From Epiperipatus broadwayi (Eukaryota; Onychophora; Udeonychophora; Euonychophora; Peripatidae), in NCBI GenBank assembly GCA_028023455.1, contig JAQFVV010012497.1:1616001-1680000 (forward strand): DNA of 64,000 bases. Reading direction: 5' to 3'. The translations under genes were made by a program, and so were the position numbers. Below, piece by piece: positions 11,671 to 24,529 of the stretch. Below the pieces are notes generated by a model. It saw only the letters and a program-made list of their open reading frames with translations. It was not told where the DNA came from and made no database searches. Within the stretch, counting starts at the first letter, position 1. The number at the start of each line of letters is the position of its first letter.

Positions 11671-12194
11671 TGTCACTTGAGAAATAAAAATATAAACTGC
11701 CTAATGGTTAAAAGAAAAATTAATTCATGCACATTATTAAATATTTACTTTGTGATATGTAAGAAAATAATAAATTACAATGTAAAGGAAGAAAAAAAAA
11801 TAGTTTTGATACATGAAAGAATTGCACAGTTTTAAAAAAAAAAGTCTACATTTGAACCTGTTCTAGTTTGCCTTTCCTGAATTGAGAATTAAATAAAATT
11901 TCTCAATTTCATAGTAAAACTGTATGGCAAAGCTAAAAATAAGATTAAAATTTTAGAAGTTATAAAAAAATTAAAAGTCGACAGTGAATTTTTCTTCTTC
12001 CTATATTAATAAAATGTAAATGGAGAGACAATTTATTTTTTGCTCTTATTTTATTTATTAAAAAAAAAACATGATATAATATACTAAAATTTGTATCCAT
12101 AACATATTTTGGAGAGAATAAAGAGGGTGTTTTTCAAAATATATATTTTTGTAAAGAAGCAAAAGATCATATTTTCCCTAGCTGGTGGTGTATA

Positions 12195-12800
12195 TATATT
12201 ATGTTGAAAACTATGTTGTTTGAACAACACCAGTTTGGCATAAATAGGTCAGAAACAAGCAACTAGGCATTCTTATTATCATTCTAATTCTAGGACACCA
12301 GCAGTTCATTCCATATTGCTTTGCATTAGAGTGCAATCTACTATTGAAGCTGTGTTGCCGCGATCCATGCAGAAAAGAAAAACAACTACTGATTAAACTC
12401 TTTTTCCACCATAGGTCTTATATTACTGACTGTTTTTAAAGCATTTTTCATTACTTCAGTTACAACAGTCAGTTTAATAAATTTATTTAGAAGAAATCCA
12501 TATGTGGCTAAATAACCAAAAACCACATCAGTCAAAATGTATAGAAAATTCAGTCCGCTCCAGAAACTGACACTGAAATTTGCAAAACCAGCTTGTGCAA
12601 ATCCTCTATAATGCTGTGAAGAAAGGAATGGATTGTGCCTTATAAATTACTCGAGATCTACAAATAGTATATCTCACAGAACATCATCAATGCTGCTATA
12701 TTTACTTTCTCTAACATCACCAATATTCAAGGAGAAAATCATCATCAGAAAAACTAAGGAAGACAACAGCAAAATATTAAAAAAGTAGTACCTGAAAAAA
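12195..12800 (-). pseudogene. Unidentified degenerate membrane-protein coding segment
   Basis: One minus-strand frame stays open for ~150 codons with only two internal stops, preceded by an acceptor-like TTTTTTTCAG. It begins with a hydrophobic stretch (LLLSSLVFLMMIFSLNIG) and continues VRESKYSSIDDV. Later it has FSVSFWSGLNFLYILTDVVF, GYLATYGFLLNKF and a terminal stop after VEKEFNQ. Two or three transmembrane helices are plausible. I cannot assign a family. The density of sensible residues in this AT-rich setting argues for a decayed gene or processed copy rather than chance. Confidence 0.4.
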
Positions 12801-13489
12801 ATATGGTTAGTGACTGTTTCTATATTTAATGTGGTAAAATCTTATCATTATAAATACCATAAGGTCTTAAATTTGAACCATAGCTTAAACTTAAAATATA
12901 TTTTGTTACTATAATATTTTTGTTTATGTGTTGATAATTTATGTACACAATAGTTTTATTTATTCATTATAAAAAAATTGTTACATTTTTTTTATTAACC
13001 CATTTAGTTTGTGTTTGTAACTCAATCCAAATATATGCTTTTTACTCCCATATGCTAGTTAATACCCACAGCCATGAGAAATCAGGCAATCCACTGGGGG
13101 ACATGCTGAGATGATGGTAATAACTGATGATGATTGTTTCTTTAAAAACCTTTCCAAAAATAAACTTTCTTTTTAGAAAGTTTAGCATCTTTGAATTTTT
13201 TTTTATTGAAACTGAAAAACAAATAAAATTCTTTTTGGAGTATTTGTATTTTTAAATTATAAATCATCATCATCACATTGGTTAATATTATTATATATTT
13301 GAATTAAATTTTTTATTAACCATTCAACTTATTATTTGTTTGAACCAAAATGTATGATATTACAGTACACATCTTTAATATCTCATTATATAATATACAG
13401 ATATCATTAAGCATCTTTGATTGTATATAGTTGTTACCCAGGTTCAAACATGCCTTCAAGTTCAAACCCATCTTTCAAAAGTTACTGTT
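12801..13489. other. AT-rich stretch without recognised features
   Basis: No coding or element signal beyond a short hairpin (AAACTTTCTTTTTAGAAAGTTT near 13160). Confidence 0.35.
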
Positions 13490-14590
13490 TCAATATATAT
13501 CACTAGGTATTTCTGCTATAAGTTAAAATGTATGCCCCTTATGTATTTATCCTATTCAGTATGTGCATATATAATTATATGTGTATATAAGTAATTAAAA
13601 ATATGAAATATTCTTTTAGGTGAAAAGTGTTTAACAATTTGATTTTGATTGGAAATTCTTTATTTTTTTAAAAAAATGCTTATCAAAACTATATTATAAA
13701 TGAACATTACTTATTCCATACAATTTGACACACATGTAATGTATACATAACATTAAATATTTGTGCAGAAAGTTAATAGGTAAACTATTTATGTATGTAT
13801 CATGTTTAGTATGTGTACATAATTATATATAAGTGTAATAGTGTTCAAGGCTAAATGGGTTTGTAAGTAATCATTAAAAGCCAGTCAACACTAAAAATTC
13901 CAATATCAATAACAGGAAATTGCTTTGACAACAGTTTGAAATTGTTGATTATTATTGATATTGGGATTGTCTAAGTATTGACTGGCTTTTAATAATTATA
14001 TATGTATAAAAAAATCAGTAAGTAACTTTTCTACATTATAAACAACTTTCTTATTACTTAAATCATAACAAATAAAATCAATAGCAAGCAGTGTTTTAAA
14101 ATTCCCTCATTCTCCCTATCTAAAAACTAATTCACCTATTTTTCCTATTACTTTCATAGATATTTTAAACAAATGTACAAAATTTCAACAAGTTATATTG
14201 AACTTAAGTCTGTTAAATATTGATTTTGAAATGTTCAAAAAATGTTATTAAATTGAAAGGAAAAAAATCTTTATACTGCTTTCTCATGAACACTATTTAA
14301 AATAAATAAAAGTTCTAAGAAGAATTTTTAACTGTGATACAATGAAATTATTGAATATTTTCCTGCCCTCTGTTTCATATCTAAGAAACTAGATCATCTA
14401 TTGAAAAGATGAGTGTTTTATATGGATTAGCCTGTTATTACTTAGTTATATACCAGATTTTAAGCATTTATATTGAATTTGAATATATTAAACCTCATTT
14501 TTAAAATTTTATTCTAAGTTGAAAAAGACAAAAACTTAAATAAACAAACAAACCAATTTTTCAAACATCTAAAAAAAAAATATTAAAACT
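13490..14590 (+). repeat. Dispersed ~0.9-1 kb repeat (copy 2), interrupted by a MITE
   Basis: It corresponds to 5030-5890 in the same order and orientation. Copy 2 is longer because of the hairpin insertion at about 13833-13995 and some extra AT sequence. The insertion splits the shared GTGTACATAATTATATATGTATAA segment. Similarity after the insertion runs from AATCAGTAAGTAA through CTGTTTCATATCTAAGAAACTAG to AACAAACAAACC. Confidence 0.6.
13833..13995. mobile_element. Hairpin MITE inserted in the repeat
   Basis: Arms TTAAAAGCCAGTCAA (from 13875) and TTGACTGGCTTTTAA (to about 13993) enclose CCAATATCAATAA / TTATTGATATTGG, giving a stable stem-loop. It lies exactly where copy 1 of the surrounding repeat is uninterrupted. 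ATAATTATATAT occurs on both sides, consistent with a flanking duplication, though AT-richness makes its exact length uncertain. Confidence 0.6.
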
Positions 14591-14599
14591 GTATCTCCA

Positions 14600-15600
14600 T
14601 TATATCAATTGCTGCCTTTGTCCAGGTTTATTGCACTCTAGATCATACATCATTTTAGTGCCATATTGCCATTTTGTACCAAGTATTTACATAAAAAGGG
14701 ATTTGCAACAATATTACATTTAAAAAACAATTACAGAAAAAAATAATGCTGGAGCCTAGTTTATACTTAAAACTAAATACCATAAAACTTAATATTAAAA
14801 AATTGCTTTGCAAAACAAGTTCAATGTTCTTATTAATTTTAATTTAAAAGTTTTTAATAATATTATGATTTGTTTTTATAATTTTTAATGTATAATTTTG
14901 GAATTAATAATAATAATAATAGATATTTTATTATGGTAATTATGTTTTAGATGCCAAAAAAACTGAAATAAACATTTTTTATTTGACTATATATATTTTT
15001 TATTTTGATGCCAAAATTTTTTAATAAAGGGCAGTGGTGCTGATAAATTTTGATATTCTTTGGATGATACATGGACCCCAAAAGGTTGAGTGCCACTGCT
15101 ATAGCATATTTAAAAAAACAATTACTGGGTTCATAAGCACAAAATGAAGTGGATGAAATGTTATCAAATTGATCTAACCACATCAAAAAATTACAGGATT
15201 CAAAAATAAATTTTAAATAGTTTTTTTAAAAAAATCCATGTTCAAAGACAAAATTTAGGTTAATTTAATGAAATCTTAATGATAAAAAAAAGGGGCTTCA
15301 TGAATTTATAAACATAAGGGTTTTTAAAAGTATATGCCATAACTCTAAAAATAAGATTTTAATGCAAAATATGTTTATTGATCATGCAAAATGCTACCCA
15401 AAATGATTTACGTGTTATTGCATGACCATAGTAATCATTGCAAGAATAGAAAAATTAACATTCATGTAGCTCTTTTTTGATATTATATACTCTCACAGAA
15501 ATATTAATCTATCATTATTACATATATGGGTAGAGTGAGAACCATAATTTCAACTCACCCATATTCCATTCGTTGACAGAAGTCTTCGTATTATCTAATC
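14600..15600. other. AT-rich stretch without recognised features
   Basis: Contains the minus frame 14947-15186, which has no domain. There are no splice-flanked coding signals and no boundaries. Confidence 0.35.
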
Positions 15601-15614
15601 GGCAGAAAACTTAA

Positions 15615-15945
15615 CATATATACATTAACTTAGCATTTACACATTATTTTAACAGACATACATTAGCACATACACATTACTGTAACATATATTCATTAAT
15701 GCAACTTATATAAACACATATACATTAAATTAACATATAAGCATTAATACTAATATGCATTAACCTAACACATATACATTAATTTAACATATAAGCATTA
15801 AAACGCATATACATTAACTTATGTACATTAATAAATATAGATTAACATATGTCCATAAACAACATATACAGATTAACACATATACATTAAGTTAATATAT
15901 ATATATATACATTACCACATATACATTAACTTAACAGGTAAGCAT
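15615..15945. repeat. Degenerate minisatellite of ACATATACATTAACTTA units
   Basis: About 20 imperfect tandem units of roughly 14-20 bases built on ACATATACATTAA / ACATATAAGCATTAA alternate through this stretch. The region ends in a (TA)n run near 15900 and two further units. Confidence 0.7.
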
Positions 15946-16987
15946 TAATAATATTTGGTTTGCTATTTAATATCAAAATAAAATGATTTCCTATATTTTC
16001 TCACTGATTTTTATAATTTTTCTGATGATAGAATTATACAATAAGGTTTTATTATTGATAGCAAAGAATAATATTACAAGTTTACTTAAGAACTTACACA
16101 TAAATATTCTGCTTAAATCTAACACCATAGCTTAATATTTCCATTCACGTTATCTTCAACTATCCATACTTCTCTGTTTATAGTTCGCAAAATCTTTGGC
16201 CATAATAACTTTTTACTTTAAGGGTTTGGCATTTCACAGTTTCATTGACATTGTCTCCCATTTGCACCTTGGGTTTGGGGGGGAAGGTTCAATTTAAAGA
16301 ACGTTTTTAGGTATATTTATATATATTTTTTCATTTAGAGGATGTCTCTGTTTACCTTTAAGATTTAATTCAAAGTGATTCATATTGAAGAGGAACTGTA
16401 CACTTAAAAAAACAAAATAGCATGTAAACTATTCAAAGTTCTCTGACTAAAAGGCCTTAATATTATCATTTGCCTACTGTCGGATGACTAAATTATTCAA
16501 TAAATTTTTATCTAAAATTTTACTTTTTAATAAATCCTTTAAACTGAAAAATTAAAATTACTGTATTCAGTTGAATAAATGTAACTAGTGTTTGTTGATG
16601 GCAGAAATATCTGATGGACACTCTGGAAATTTATTAACTTGATGACTTTTATGGTAAGTGGTATTCAAATAGTGAAAGCGCTTACCATATAATTCTCAAC
16701 AAAAATGAATACATTATCTACAATGACAAGATTCATTATGAAGATCAAAATGATTCTCTTGGTTCGATACAGTGAGATAATAATGATCTTGCATTATTCA
16801 TATAAAAATATATATAATTGTTTCAATAACTGTGTCTTTAAATATTTTGTATAGTAAATGATTGAAACCAAAATATTTCCTCTCACAGAACATTTTATAT
16901 ATAATTAATAAGATGAGAGCCAAGTGAGCTGAAAATGGTCATTTGTTCAATATATCCCCATTCACAATACTAACAGAAATAATATCT
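15946..16987. other. AT-rich stretch without recognised features
   Basis: Slightly more complex sequence at 16130-16290, with a G run near 16278, but no open frame or family match is recognised. Confidence 0.35.
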
Positions 16988-17676
16988 TTAAAAACTTGAA
17001 CTGAGACAAGTCAATATGAAAAGGTATTTTTAATCCAAATATGTATATTCTAACTTAATAGCACTGAGTTAACTTTCAGCAACTTCTTGCCAGAATCAAT
17101 GTGCAAAATTAATTAATTAACAATGTGGGAGCAGACTAACTATATAATTTATAAAATATGCAAATTATTGCAATGAGAAATGTAAATTATAAAAGTCAGT
17201 CAGATGTTCCATTTTTTTGATAAAGGGACACAAGACTCCTTCTTGATTGATTTTGGGTCTCTTGCAATAACCCATGCCTCCTTGAACTTTCTCTTATAAT
17301 CATCCCTCTCTGTGCAGATGGTCTTAATAATAGAAGTGGAAAACATGTGTCCTAGAACATGTTTCCATCATCCACATAGAGAGGGATGATCATAAGAGAG
17401 CATGGGTTATTGCAAGAGATTCGAATTCAATCAACAAGGATTCTTGAGTGCCTTTGTCAAAAAAATGGAGCATCTGAATTTTATAATTTATATTTCTCAT
17501 TGCAATAATTTGCATATTTTATAAACTATATAATAATCTGGTCCCAGCATTGTTAATTAATTTTACACTACAATTCTGATGAGAAATTACAAAAGTTAAC
17601 TCACTGATATTAAATTAGTATATATTTGATTTAAAAATATCTTTTCATAGTGACTTGACTCGACTCAAGTTTTTGA
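16988..17676. mobile_element. Penelope-like element 3' ends as an inverted dimer (family D)
   Basis: A ~690-bp palindrome has arms of about 16988-17330 and 17365-17676. Read outward, each arm starts with coding relics and then 3' flank. The left arm (minus) encodes RDDYKRKFKEAWVIARDPKS followed by IN, and the right arm a shorter version. The KRKxKEAxxI block is shared with the C-termini of the Penelope-like elements at 40 kb and 50 kb, just after the GIY-YIG nuclease. Both 3' ends point outward. Further out is a hammerhead-like motif: CUGAUGA at 17556-17562 in the right arm, a retained GAAA in the left arm, and AGU-UA-ACU stem III plus C in both. Stem II is poor in both arms. Confidence 0.6.
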
Positions 17677-17824
17677 AGTATTTCATTAGGATATGAAAAG
17701 GGTGTAAAGTGAAATAATTAAATAACACCTTTCAAAAAAATATATATCTAACAGTAGATAACACTTGATGGGGAAAAATCTAAGATATAAGTACCAATTA
17801 AAAAATAATCAAGTAGTTCATTGC

Positions 17825-17925
17825 TTAGAGAAAACATAAGAAGCCTGAGCACTAGAAATAATAGCTCATCTGTAATCCATAGACCTTGAATTTGAGACTC
17901 TACTATTGCAGCAATCCAAGCAAGG
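17825..17925 (-). repeat. tRNA-derived SINE-like fragment
   Basis: The minus strand reads CTTGGATTGCTGCAATAGTAGAGTCTC, then AAGGTCTATGGATTACAGA and GTGCTCAGGCTTC. This lines up with 39078-39165 (+), and its first part with 38397-38475 (+) and 27265-27315 (+). The GGTAGAATGG-like and GGATTACGACTCC-like segments sit about 33 bases apart, as Pol III A and B boxes do. Confidence 0.4.
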
Positions 17926-18899
17926 CAAATAAATAATCAAAGGGTTTATTTCCAAGAAGTTCAAATACTTGAGCTGCAGAGTTTGCCATTCTACTATAGC
18001 ATTAAACTATGCACAAGAGATGTTAATAATTAATGAAAAGAGTAATATGAAAAATCTAAATTGGGAAATATTTATCTTAAAAAACTATTGCTCTGCTGAA
18101 TGGAAAAAAACATTATATGGGCAATTGGGAATTAAAACTGAGTCAAAAAGAAAACAGGAGAAAGCAAACGACCAAATATCTGGCATGCTCCCCACATAAT
18201 AAATGTGATATATATATATATATAATTTAGAAAGGGATGATAGTACCTGTTCAACATTTGGGAATGAATATGATATGCATTGCTTGGTGAATTGTGAATG
18301 GCAAGACAAATAAACTTTTTTAATAAGTGAAATTAAAAGTAAATTTAAAATGTTGAAAAGGCTAAAACTTAGTAAAAATAGTGTTTAAGTAAATTATATG
18401 GAGAAAACAATCATTGAGTTGGCAGAAAGATGTTATAATATGCAAACTTAATACCGTGGATAGAACATTAATTTTTATGTATTTAATTAAGAAATGGGAA
18501 AAATGTGTAAGAAATATATTTCAGATATTTTATTATGAAGAGTGAAAAAAAGAATAGATAATTTTATTTATTAAGGTATATATATATATATAATAAATAA
18601 AGTTTGATATCTGTATATATATATTGCAAGAAAGATTTTCACAATTATAAGATGAAAATAAAAAGTAATATATGATAGACCCCAAAAAAGCTTTTATTTT
18701 CATATATACAGTGTGGGAAGTTGAATGTAAATATTAAAGCCACCAAATCTCCATGAATTATGAATCCTGGTATCTTTATGTGAGAATTGATAGATGATTG
18801 CATAGAAAAAAACTTTATTTGCATCTGAGTCTGACATAAAGCTAAGCCTCAGTAATATCACTCATCAAACTTTCCAATTCTAAATGATCTAAAAGTAGC

Positions 18900-19450
18900 A
18901 CACATAAATGATCATTTTGTGTGTAATGTTAGTTTACTAAAGAGGCTGGCATTTTATAAATGGGAGCTTGGCCATTTAAATATATATAACATGAAAGAAT
19001 ATGTGATAACTGTAAATGATATGAGGGAACTATAGTTTATGGGGAAATGGGAAGTATTGAACATTTTTTAATATTATGAAAAAGTTGAAATAAATTGTAT
19101 AAATATTGGAAGAAACATAAAAGTAATGGGAGTAAAAGAGATGAAAGTTTTTTTGTTTAGACAATAATGGAGAATATGAGGACAAGGTATTAGAACCAAA
19201 GACACAGTTTTTATTGAAATGTTAAGTAGGAGAAGGAAAGAATACATCAGAGATGAGAAAATGATTTATTATTATAGATTTGAAATAGATACTGTGGGAG
19301 TAAATGAGTTTTTGCAGCAAATAAAGGTTTCAGAAAGTGGAAATGTTCAACTTGATAAACAGGGTATCTGGGAATATGCACAAAAACTTCAGACTTCATT
19401 TGAGGAGAAGCAATTTTTACATTACATGATATGAAGATCATTAGCATTAG
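18900..19450 (+). pseudogene. Possible LINE C-terminal remnant
   Basis: Frames here carry pieces such as GEMGSIEHFLI and VLEPKTQFLLKC that resemble the zinc-knuckle-like tail and final helix of LINE ORF2 proteins. The open frame 19219-19434 is part of it. There are multiple stops and no catalytic motif. The assignment is weak. Confidence 0.25.
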
Positions 19451-19499
19451 TGTGTGATTCCATATTTTAACAAAATACAAAATATGGCTATTGTTCGGG

Positions 19500-21785
19500 A
19501 AATAAGTCTGTATTTTATTTGTGATGAAAAAAAGCTAACTGATGTATAATGACCCATTTACTACTGCACACGAATGAATTCAAAACACGATATTTGAATT
19601 CACATGGTTTGAGTGAAAATGCAAGTAAGTCGGCAGAATCTCTACTTGCTAACAAACATAATTTAGTAATAATTTTAGTGGCATATCATATAAAATACAA
19701 TGCTATTAAATTTTAAAATATCAAGAAAAGTGGGGTAAATGAAATATATTGCTTATCTGGATTTTGTAAACAATTAAAAAAACAAAAGTAAATAAATCCA
19801 GTCTGTAATCAGTTAAACTTTACTGTAGCTTTATATGTTTAGCTGCATATATATATATATTAGTTGGAATAAAATTTATTGTAAATGAAAATAAAAGTAT
19901 GCTTTGAACAAACACTAAGAATATTATATCATACAAAGAAAGAGCAATATAAAATAAATTATACAGTGATGATTTGATACTTCATGGTGAATTTCGGATA
20001 CCAGGAAGAAACTGCTATAGCAGGATAAGGTTTTTGGGGGTTTATTTTTTGTTCTATAAATGATAGAATAATCTTGTCTAGATTTCAACATGAAGCCTAT
20101 AAACATCAACTAAATTTAACATGATGGGCTATCTGAAAAAAACTCTCAACTCAATAGAACATAACGTGCAGATTTTATCTAGGATAGATTTGAATTCACG
20201 TCATAAATATGAAAACAGATTCACTACAGCAACATAATAAGGCTCTATGTAATGGCATAAGAGTAAAAAAAAATTTGCTATGAGAAAACCATGAAATAAA
20301 AGATGTATCAATGGTGCTATGCCACATGCATGTGTTCTAAAGTTTGATTATGCTGCAAGCATATATATATATAAGTTTTAATATTCCTGTGAAAAGATTA
20401 ATTTGCAACAGCTGATAGAAAATGAACATATTCTGACAATTTATTAATAGTACATTTCTACACGTTTTTAAAATAATGAAAAAAAAATTACCTTGGAGGC
20501 AGTCAAGACATCAAACAACAGAAAAAAAAAATACTATTTTAATTTAGTGATTATTTGGGCTGATTTGTATCAAAGTTAATTAAAGTAAGTTTGACACTTG
20601 TAAATCAAAATGTAACAATTTATTTTAATTAATTTAGTTTCAATTTATCTGAAAACTCAATCAAAAATATTTTAATTTTTTATTTACTAAAAAAGTAAAA
20701 AACTTGTTTTTTTTTCTTGATTTAAAATTTAATTTGCAATGACTATCGTTGATTTTATGAAAAGTAATTAAAACGTACAATATAATCAAAACACTTTTTA
20801 TCTTGCAAAAGTTATTAGCAGATTCAAATCTTACAAAAAAAAATTCTTACTAATTTTATAAACTTACTAAAAAAGTAATTTAAAATAAAAAGACAATTTT
20901 GATTATATAATTTGTAATTAGAAATAGTTCGGACCATTTTTTTTTTTTTTTTTAAAGAGAAAGTTTGAACAATTACATTTTTTAAAAAAAAATTTTTTTT
21001 AAATTATTAAATCATAATTGTTTTAAAATGTAATAAAAGACAGTATAAAAATTATATAACTTAGCAAATGTTAAGCATGTATTCAATTTAAAAGCCATTG
21101 GTGCGGCATCATTGTAAAAATTTTAGGGGAAAAATGACACCGACTCAGATTGTAATTGAATATAAATTATAAGAGGTTAAAAAAATAAAGCTAAATTTAT
21201 AAAGTGAACTGATCGCAGTCTGTTTCATATAAACTAGAAGTACGATAAAAAAAAAAGAAGACCAAATTATATATATATTAAGCAAAATATGCGCACTACA
21301 AAATTTGAAAATAACTAAAAGATACTTCATTTTTATAATTTTGAAAAAGCATTTAAGCTGAGTAATATCTTGTAAAAACTGTAAACAAAAATAAGAGACA
21401 TTAACTGGGCTAAGTAAACCATATAAAATTATTTATGTGCATAATCAAAACGAATTTGAGGTAAAAAAGAATTACAGTAGCTTTTCTTATATATTTTAAG
21501 AATATATTATTGGAATAGAAATTAGATTCAGATAATCTATTATAAATCTGTCTATTTATGTACAAAGCAATAACACTGATTAAAATAATATATAACTAAA
21601 TTTTGTTAGATTCATACGGAGATTTGTTAATAAATAATCCTGTCAAAAGATGAAATATATATTTATACATTTTAGTATTTAGTTTAATTAAATAGTCATT
21701 TTTATTGCCTGTCTTAGACATCTGCAAATTAAAACTTGATTGTTTTAGGCAGCATAGTCTTTGTTCAATATAAATGAGATATTAT
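19500..21785. other. AT-rich stretch without recognised gene
   Basis: Long A/T homopolymer runs occur at 20935-20955 and 20990-21000. Around 20120-20235 the minus strand has a tRNA-like pair (TTGCTGTAGTGAAT ... GTGAATTCAAATC), too degraded to call. Nothing else is supported. Confidence 0.35.
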
Positions 21786-22486
21786 AGGGGTTTGAACACA
21801 CACTTTTAAGCTCCCTTTAGCTATGCATACAATCAATGTATGACCACAAATGTGAAAAAATAAATGATCTCCAATATATATATTTCATGCTGAACCAGCA
21901 CTCATCAGTTTGTGCAGATCATCATCTCACACACACATATATATATAATCGGTGCTCAGTTTATATTAAATAACAAATCTTCAAACTTCAATGGACAGGC
22001 TTCAATGTTCACTTTCCAGCCATCCATATCATTGAAAAATTGATGGTTTGTTCAAAGCCCTTGTTCACCAATTTTTGTTGTTATACCCATGTTGATAAGT
22101 CAATCTGATCCTTCATATGTAGGACTTTAAGTCTATTTAAATACAGACTGACTATGGTTAACATGGATATGACACAACAAAAATTGGCAAACAAGGGCTT
22201 TGAACACACCATCATCAAGTTTTCGATGACATGGATGGCTGAAGAGTGGAGAAGATTGAAGCCTTTCCATTAAAGTTTGAAGATTTGCTATCTTAATATA
22301 AACAGAACTCTGATTATAAATGTGTGAGAGATGATGTTCTGGACTAGTTGATGAGTTCTGGTTCAGTATAAAATATGTATATTGGAGATCATTTATAATT
22401 TTTCACATGTCTGTGGTCATGGGTATCGGTTGTATAAGATGGAATGGATGACTAAAGGGAGCTTGAAGTCTGGGTTCAAATCACCT
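21786..22486. mobile_element. Full-length fold-back element with hammerhead (family A, copy 2)
   Basis: A ~700-bp palindrome. The arms meet near 22130 and end outward at GGTTTGAACACACACTTT (left) and GCTTGAAGTCTGGGTTCAAA (right). From the centre outward each arm holds a segment with ACAACAAAAATTGG and CAAGGGCTTTGAAC, a GATATGGATGGCTG segment, TTTGAAGATTTG, ATATAAAC..GAGC, then the hammerhead, then the shared outer 120 bp. The left hammerhead has an intact core; the right is degenerate (UUGAUGA and AAAA instead of GAAA). There are no long ORFs. This copy shows that the smaller copies are internal deletions or half elements. Confidence 0.8.
21868..21930 (-). ncRNA. Type I hammerhead ribozyme, intact core (left arm of copy 2)
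   Basis: On the minus strand: CUGAUGA 21908-21902; stem II GUGCUG/CAGCAU 21901-21896 with 21892-21887 (closing G-U, loop GUU); GAAA 21886-21883; stem III AUA/UAU 21883-21881 with 21878-21876 (loop UA); H17 A21875. Stem I begins UUGG (21874-21871) and continues AGAUCAU, complementary to AUGAUCU further upstream with a bulge. The predicted cut is between 21875 and 21874. It is on the same strand as SPEF1. Confidence 0.8.
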
Positions 22487-22489
22487 CTA

Positions 22490-24520
22490 ATTACATCTAG
22501 TTTAAAATTTCAATACTATACATGTATTTAATCATTATATAAATATAACTTTAATTAACTAATCATAAGTTACAATTGTAAGGGGAAAAGGGAAGTAAAA
22601 CAGATTCAAAACAGATCAAAATTATCAACATTTTTAATTAAACAAAAAAATTATAGTTATTTAAATTTATCAAAATATAACATGGTTGGTTATAAAACAA
22701 ATTCGACTTTGCAAGAAATAATTATTTTGTTTATTTTTATCTTTTTACTTTTCTTCTTTCTATACTTCACATTCACCATTATGGTTTTATCAATAAACAT
22801 GCCATTGACATAGACAAGATTTGGTGGACGGCTGAGATGAATAATATATTTTTCAATAAATATTTATTAATAAACACATGATAATCCATAAAAGAGCAGA
22901 GAGAGTAGTGTTAAAGACTATGTACCGTGTAAATCACTATTGGATAGTGTATTTTTCACCACTACCAGCTTTAGTGAAAATCATCTCAAGAATATAAGTA
23001 TAAAAATAGAAAGATATTCTTAATATTTCTATTAAAATATGTGATGACCACATATGCATGTAGTTTAAATTTTAACAATATGGCTCACTAAACTACTGTA
23101 ATTCATCTCTTAATTAGCATGAGATTCCTTAAGGATAAGTTAATATTATCCAATTTGAACTTGAAAAACAGCTTTAGCATGGAAGAAAAGAAAATCGTCG
23201 CATTTTAAAAACTTTTTATTTTATCTGTTTATGAATGAGAAACACCATTGCCACACCACCATAATTATACCTCTGTATTAACTCTACAAGAAAGAAGAGA
23301 AAAAGCCTACTGATGCCAACTAATTAGATAGCAAAATCAGGACTAATTAAGTGATTTATTCCTCTATCAAATCCAGTGAATAAATATCATGTCCTATTTT
23401 ATGGAAGAAAGTAAGTCTACTTTATTCTATAACTGGGTATATGACTAGTGGATTAACTTATACATTTCCAAGTTAAGGAATACAGATTTAATTAATGATT
23501 TAAAAATTTAAATTACTTCATTGACAGAATAAATAAATAAACTAAATGATTATCTAATTTTTATCATAAATAGCTATATTTGGACAAACACATGAATGTT
23601 CAAAGTTTTTTATATATATACTATAATTTTTGCAGGCATGAATAAGGAACTCAGGATAGACTGAAGGTAAAACATTTCTATTATTATTATTTTTATGTCA
23701 CTTGTGATAAATTTTATTAATAACTTAATCTCTATTCAATTATTCAGTCTTTAAAATTAATATGAATCTAATCACCCTGAAAACATTATGTTTGCTTGAT
23801 CAGAGTACAATTTAACTTTTATCTAGTTTCTTCAATAAAAAAAATAATTTCTTATATATTTATTTATTCAATTATATTATTTAAACAATGATTAGGCATA
23901 TAGATTAATGCAATATTATTAAATTAAATTAATAGCAGAAGGCAATGTGAATTGGTAAATATTATTATCTAGAAAAATAAATTTCTGTGCTAAACTTATT
24001 AAATGTGGGTACATCTTATAGTTGTTATTATGTGGAATAAAACTGCTTTTAAATTTTATATTTTACCTTTGTTAACTTCTCATTTACATATTTCACCACC
24101 TTACCAAGGTTTAAATCAATAATGCAATATTGTGAATGAGCTTCATGAACCCCAAGTCAAGTTATGGTTTGGTGGGGATGACCATTAAATAAATATAGAC
24201 TCAAACCTGCATCACTAGTTATATTGTTATTGACATTAAATAGTGTGACCAGCCCAAACTAATACATGTTCTAGCAATCTAAAAAGTAATATTAAATAAT
24301 ATGCATGTGATAATGGCATATCCATGTGATGAGCAGGTAATATTACTTAGATTCAACATTATCAACAATAGGTTTTTAAACTGGTAATGCCTTTTAGTAT
24401 ACACATCATCAATTATGACTGGTCAATAAAATATGGCAAGTAACTTCAAATTGCCATGTATAAATCCAGCTACATTTGATAATCCAATTGTAGCCCAATC
24501 ACATCATATGTATATACAAA
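22490..24520. other. AT-rich stretch without recognised features
   Basis: No coding or element boundary was recognised. Slightly GC-richer patches at 23150-23340 and 24110-24190 do not translate to anything familiar. Confidence 0.35.
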
Positions 24521-24529
24521 AAATTATAC

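Noticed and set aside
15615-15945. CRISPR-like array
   Set aside because: Units are degenerate, directly adjacent and lack unique spacers; the sequence is eukaryotic.
18085-18309. Minus-strand 74-residue frame and overlapping plus frame 17969-18199
   Set aside because: No domain; both are broken by a TA microsatellite and lack homology I can recognise.
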